Below the pieces are notes generated by a model. It searched no databases, was not told the origin of the DNA, and was given only the letters and a program-made list of their open reading frames with translations. A stretch of 64,000 bases of DNA from Pyrus communis (taxonomy: Eukaryota > Streptophyta > Magnoliopsida > Rosales > Rosaceae), in NCBI RefSeq assembly GCF_963583255.1, contig NC_084807.1:23643572-23707571 (forward strand), given 5' to 3'. Within the stretch, counting starts at the first letter, position 1, and each line of letters begins with the position of its first letter. Position numbers and translations under genes: made by a program. Shown piece by piece: positions 60,501 to 64,000 of the stretch.

Positions 60501-61401
60501 AGGGTGTGTAGATATCACACCCCTATCATATAATGGTGTGAGAGTAACACTCAATACACACAAAACAAAACATTACAATGCATAGTCGGTCGGTTCAAAA
60601 CTGAGGATAAGGGCAACGTGCACGTAGAAATATGATGTTTAAAAGTGATGAGTTATACCAATCTTATAGACAATTTTAGCTGAAAAACTTTTTAAAGTTT
60701 GAATTTTAATTGTGTTCTGCTAATTGACCGACGACTCATATCCTTCAACTATTAGGCAAGATTTATATCGCATGGAAGAAAACCTATTGTTATATCATTT
60801 TAGCTTTAAATAATCAATGGCCAAATAAAATTCAAACTTCAAAGAAAAGTAGTAGAATCACAAATACATGCACACATCCGCACAGACAAAACACAGAGAG
60901 TACACTTACCGATGATGAACATAGAATCTATCCATACGCGGATCAAAGCGTATAGAGAAACTATTCCATTGATTGACCAACTACTCATATTCTATAACTA
61001 TAGATCTTGAAAGATTTATACCACATTGGATAAAACCCTACCATTGCATCATCTTTAATTCGAATAACCAATGGCCAAATAAAATTCAAACTCCAAGGAA
61101 AAGTAGTAAAACCATCAAATACCATGTTAAGCTGAACTGCTGGCTCTCAAGGGCATTCGTAAAACCTATTCATACACACAGAACATATACACACACAGAC
61201 ATAGCAAAACACACAGCAGAGAGTAGACTTACTCATGATGAAGAGAGAAGCTTTCCAAACGCCGGTTGAAGCGCGTAGAGGAACTCTTCCTTTATGATCT
61301 ACAGATGAATCATGAACCCAGTTATCTTCATCCCTAATAGTATTTGCTTCTGATGATGCAGTACTACTAGCTCGTTTTCTCTTTTCCATTTCTTGCTCCA
61401 T
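57506..61401 (-). CDS. NRT1/PTR family (NPF) transporter, NPF5-like, 4 exons, 597 aa
   Basis: Minus-strand exons: 61401-61233, 59632-59415, 59192-58645, 58364-57506, all GT-AG, summing to 1794 nt, the usual NPF length. The N-terminus has DSSVDHKGRVPLRASTGVWK. The ExxER proton-coupling motif is at 59-63 (EFSER), followed by LSYFGIATNLITYL. The family block FISVGTGGHKPCLQSFGADQ and FNWWNF come next. Later helices include FWLAPQYIILGFGDGFTLVG and the QEYFYDQVPDSMRSLGIAFY signature. About twelve membrane helices are expected, with a central loop around the exon 3/4 junction. NPF proteins are proton-coupled importers or exporters of nitrate, peptides, hormones or glucosides; the substrate cannot be read here. 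NPF5 is my best subfamily guess. Intron 1 (1.6 kb) holds a MITE and a degenerate exon-1 copy. Confidence 0.93.
60376..60524. mobile_element. MITE, 149 bp, in intron 1 of the NPF gene
   Basis: Ends AGGGGTGTCC and ATCACACCCCT are inverted, with a second inverted block inside (ACACCCATTTTACTT and AAGTAAAATAGGGTGT). The 7-bp flank ATCATAT repeats at 60369-60375 and 60525-60531. Same family as 31325-31472. Confidence 0.8.
60905..60975 (-). pseudogene. Degenerate copy of NPF exon 1 (3' half) inside intron 1
   Basis: The minus strand reads NGIVSLYALIRVWIDSMFII followed by a GTAAGT donor. This lines up without gaps to GRVPLRASTGVWKASLFIM of exon 1, also followed by GTAAGT. The homology continues beyond the exon into flanking intron sequence (aatggccaaataaaattcaaact near 60818 and again near 61069). 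It is a relic of a local duplication. Confidence 0.75.
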
Positions 61402-61517
61402 CTTTTGCCTGGTATTGTTAATGAAACAAATACATCTAAATAATACTGAAACAAACTAGAAATATGGAGAGTACCCTGCTTTTATGGGAAGAGAGCTTCT
61501 TTGTTTGTAAGTGGAGT

Positions 61518-61677
61518 GTACTTTTGGGCTCATTTTCTGTTTCTGTTGTTTTTATTTTCAGTTTAGGCCATTTTTGGTTGTTTATAAGTATTGTTGGGTC
61601 TTTGTCTGATTGTAAGTTTGTATTTTGGTTGGAATAAAATCTTCTCCTTGACCAAAAAAAAAAAAAAAAAAAGAAAA
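61518..61677 (+). mobile_element. Retroposed LINE-like 3' end with poly-A tail
   Basis: About 135 bp ending ggaataaaatcttctccttgacc and a poly-A tail (61654-61677), flanked by the exact 9-bp duplication AAGTGGAGT (61509-61517 and 61678-61686). Poly-A plus target duplication shows target-primed insertion. The 3' sequence looks like that of plant LINE elements. It lies about 110 bp upstream of the NPF start codon. Confidence 0.75.
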
Positions 61678-61686
61678 AAGTGGAGT

Positions 61687-64000
61687 CTGCTTGCTTAAAG
61701 ATTATCTCTACAAGAAAAAAAAATAACTAAATCCGAAATCATTTAGTCACTCAATAAATAGATAGAATATCATTTTTCATTCAAACATTGAAATTATGAC
61801 ATTATTAATCAATAGTTTAATTAACGATTTTTGGTTTGATTGATTTATTGCTAAGTTGATCGTTAAGAAATGGTCTAGAAACTAGAATCATTGAGCAACG
61901 TTGCAAGATTGCAACGAAAACGAGAAGTTAAAAAGAAAATGACTCGTTCAATGAGTTGGATGGGACTGAGCCTTAGAGATATTGATTGGCAGGGATTGGT
62001 TTGACCTCAAATCTCAGTCTATTGTTTGGTGAAACAATAAGCTGGATGAGACTGAATTGGACTTAAATGTAATACCAGTCCATTTATCTCTTCATCAACC
62101 ATCACGACCCACTAAGAAAGCAATCAACTCACGACTCCGACATCGCCCACAACAACCCACGACGCAACGTGCCCTCAAACCTGCAAATTAGATTCGACGA
62201 CGACCCATCCACCTAGAAATCGTCAACCTGCGACATTGCTCACGACCCGCAAAATCGCTTATGACTCACACCGCTCGTGACCCATGACCCACCCACGATC
62301 TTCTGAAATTTTCTCCCGATCTTCAAAAGTTGACCATGGGAAATTGCAGTTGGCGAAGGCACGATGGACTCACAACCCATGTCAACGGAGAGGTTATGAA
62401 TCCAGTGGTATATCGGACATGGATCCAAAATAGGAACCTGTCCGTGATCCTCGTTAAGCATATCAAACATCGGCTTGAATTTAAGTCCATTTTAAATGGC
62501 CACAATCTTTCCTAACCGCCCACCAAATGGACCTAAAAGTCCAACTCATAAGATTGCTAATGTCCGTTGTATTATAAAACACATGTCATAGCACGTGGAA
62601 TTGAAGAGCTGATTTAGGATTGCGGTGCTTTTAAAAAATAACAAAAAAAAGGCTTATTAAAAAATTTGGAACATTCAATGTATTTGGTAAAACAAAATAA
62701 AATACTTTAAAAAAAAATTGTTGTCAACGACAATAGAAAAAACATAAAAAAGCAGACGCAGTGTTTTTTTTTCTCTCTTAAAGCATGGTAATTAGTGTCA
62801 ATTTAATGAAATTTCAAATGGCAAATAGACCCTCACATATTTTACAGAATTAAAATTTTTGCCCCCATATTATTGTTGTTGACAATTATTATTTCACATT
62901 AAATACTATATATTTTTTAGTCATTTAACATATTCACATCAATTTATATAAAAGTTTACCAAATACTTAGGCATTTTTTAAAATCACTTTTACAAAAAAA
63001 AAAAAAAAAAAAAAAAACAATAAAAAGAAAAAGTTAACTTTAAAAAAAAATTGTTTACCAAACACCCAACAACTTTATTTTACAACTTTTTATTCTCACA
63101 ACACAGTAAAAATTTTTTTTTTTTTAAATCAAAACAATACCAAACTAGCCTTGAGTATTTATGGAAAACTCATCCCCCTTTTCAATTGTAACTGCTAGCT
63201 AGCTATTTTCCACAAACACAAATGTGTCCTAGGACTTGTCCTTTTCTGCTATTTTCAACGAACACTAGTGCGTCCCAGGACATGTCCTTTTCATTTAGGA
63301 ATAGGAATGTTTGAAAATCTTTACAACACTTAAATATTTTTTTCTCGGAAAATTCTAAAGAAACTCATCTCCAGCCATAGAGAAGCTTTATATCCAAGTG
63401 AATCTATAGATTCTTATATTCCACCTTAGAAAATTGAAAATTGTACCCGACGATCTTTGTTCTTATTTTTTTAATCAATCAATATTAAGATAAATAGGAG
63501 GTTAAAAGTAAAGAGATTTTGTAAAATCTTAGATTTTCTTTTGACAAATGATAGGACATTACAAAAATACTTTACACTAGGCTGTTTTAACTCTCACAAG
63601 TCACAATAAAATATAATAGAACGAAACTTAATATCAAGGTCGTTATCACCAACCATGTGAAGACAGTGTGCAGCTTGAACAGCCGGTTGTGTGCTCCAGA
63701 AGCCTAAATTGGTTTAGGTCAACTCAAATATTGCGGTCAAATTTTACTATTATAATAAATTATGCTCATTTGAAAGTATTTTTGAAATGTTTAAAAACAC
63801 TTTTGATTAAAGTGTTTTGAGTTTTAAAAGCATTTGAAGTGCTTTCTATAAGAAACATCAATTATGTGTTTTTTGTAAGAAGCAATTTATGTGCATTTTC
63901 GGGATTCATTACATTTTCATTAATCATTGATTTCAAAAACACTCTTATAAAGAGCTATTTCAATCATTTAAAAAAACTCTATCAAACGAGCCCATTGATT
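61687..64000. other. Intergenic, 2.3 kb, AT-rich
   Basis: No gene recognised; frames at 62240-62515 on both strands have no domains. Long A/T homopolymers occur near 62996-63018 and 63112-63125. Stretches at about 62630-63080 and 63760-64000 repeat the theme aagcactttt...accaaacac/tcaaacgagcc, suggesting pieces of small AT-rich elements; the second runs off the window. Confidence 0.4.
63202..63293. repeat. 46-bp tandem duplication, two copies
   Basis: Two head-to-tail units share gctattttc.ac.aacac.a.tg.gtcc.aggac.tgtccttttc, with about nine differences. Confidence 0.8.

Overview
This is a plant nuclear window (spliceosomal introns, plant-specific gene families, a dense nest of LTR retrotransposons and MITEs). 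The mix of a Cassandra TRIM, small MITE families and gene structures fits a woody eudicot, most likely Rosaceae; that placement is my inference, not shown directly. I found four intact host genes, one host pseudogene, and roughly 35-40 kb of transposon-derived or repetitive DNA.

Layout. 1-2521: decayed minus-strand Ty1/copia remnant carrying a MITE. 2588-10500: partial duplicate of a DAR2-like LIM/peptidase gene (5' truncated, premature stop), whose 3' flank was split by a young Ty1/copia element (5328-10000, 240-bp LTRs, 5-bp target duplication). 11152-11813: hAT-type MITE. 15048-18234: intact 12-exon DAR2-like gene. 18979-22294 (minus): 7-exon mitochondrial carrier (SLC25). 23060-29490: MITE with a hairpin, a 2.4-kb solo LTR, and a TRIM array interrupted by a hAT-like element. 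29675-33053 (minus): 4-exon BEL1-like homeodomain gene. 33765-36070: SINE-like sequence, a 93-bp tandem duplication, a MITE fragment and a 34-bp minisatellite. 36245-49880: one Ty3/gypsy element in reverse orientation with about 2.5-kb LTRs; its 5' LTR is interrupted by a 1.46-kb hAT-type element and a 2.93-kb solo LTR. 50758-56964: decayed Ty1/copia with a Cassandra TRIM inside its gag; one Cassandra LTR carries an inverted second copy of the 5S-rRNA-like domain. 57506-61401 (minus): 4-exon NPF/PTR transporter, with a retroposed 3' end just upstream of its start codon and a degenerate exon-1 copy in intron 1. 61690-64000: AT-rich intergenic DNA.

The four host genes (organ-growth peptidase, mitochondrial carrier, homeodomain factor, membrane transporter) are unrelated neighbours; there is no operon-like logic. 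All coding coordinates were assembled by hand from GT-AG boundaries and reading-phase continuity. I did not find a convincing new biological system. The most unusual structures are the Cassandra LTR with head-to-head 5S domains, the duplicated and broken DAR2 copy with its dated retroelement insertion, the exon-1 relic in the NPF gene, and the nested gypsy/hAT/solo-LTR block, whose order of insertion can be read from target site duplications.
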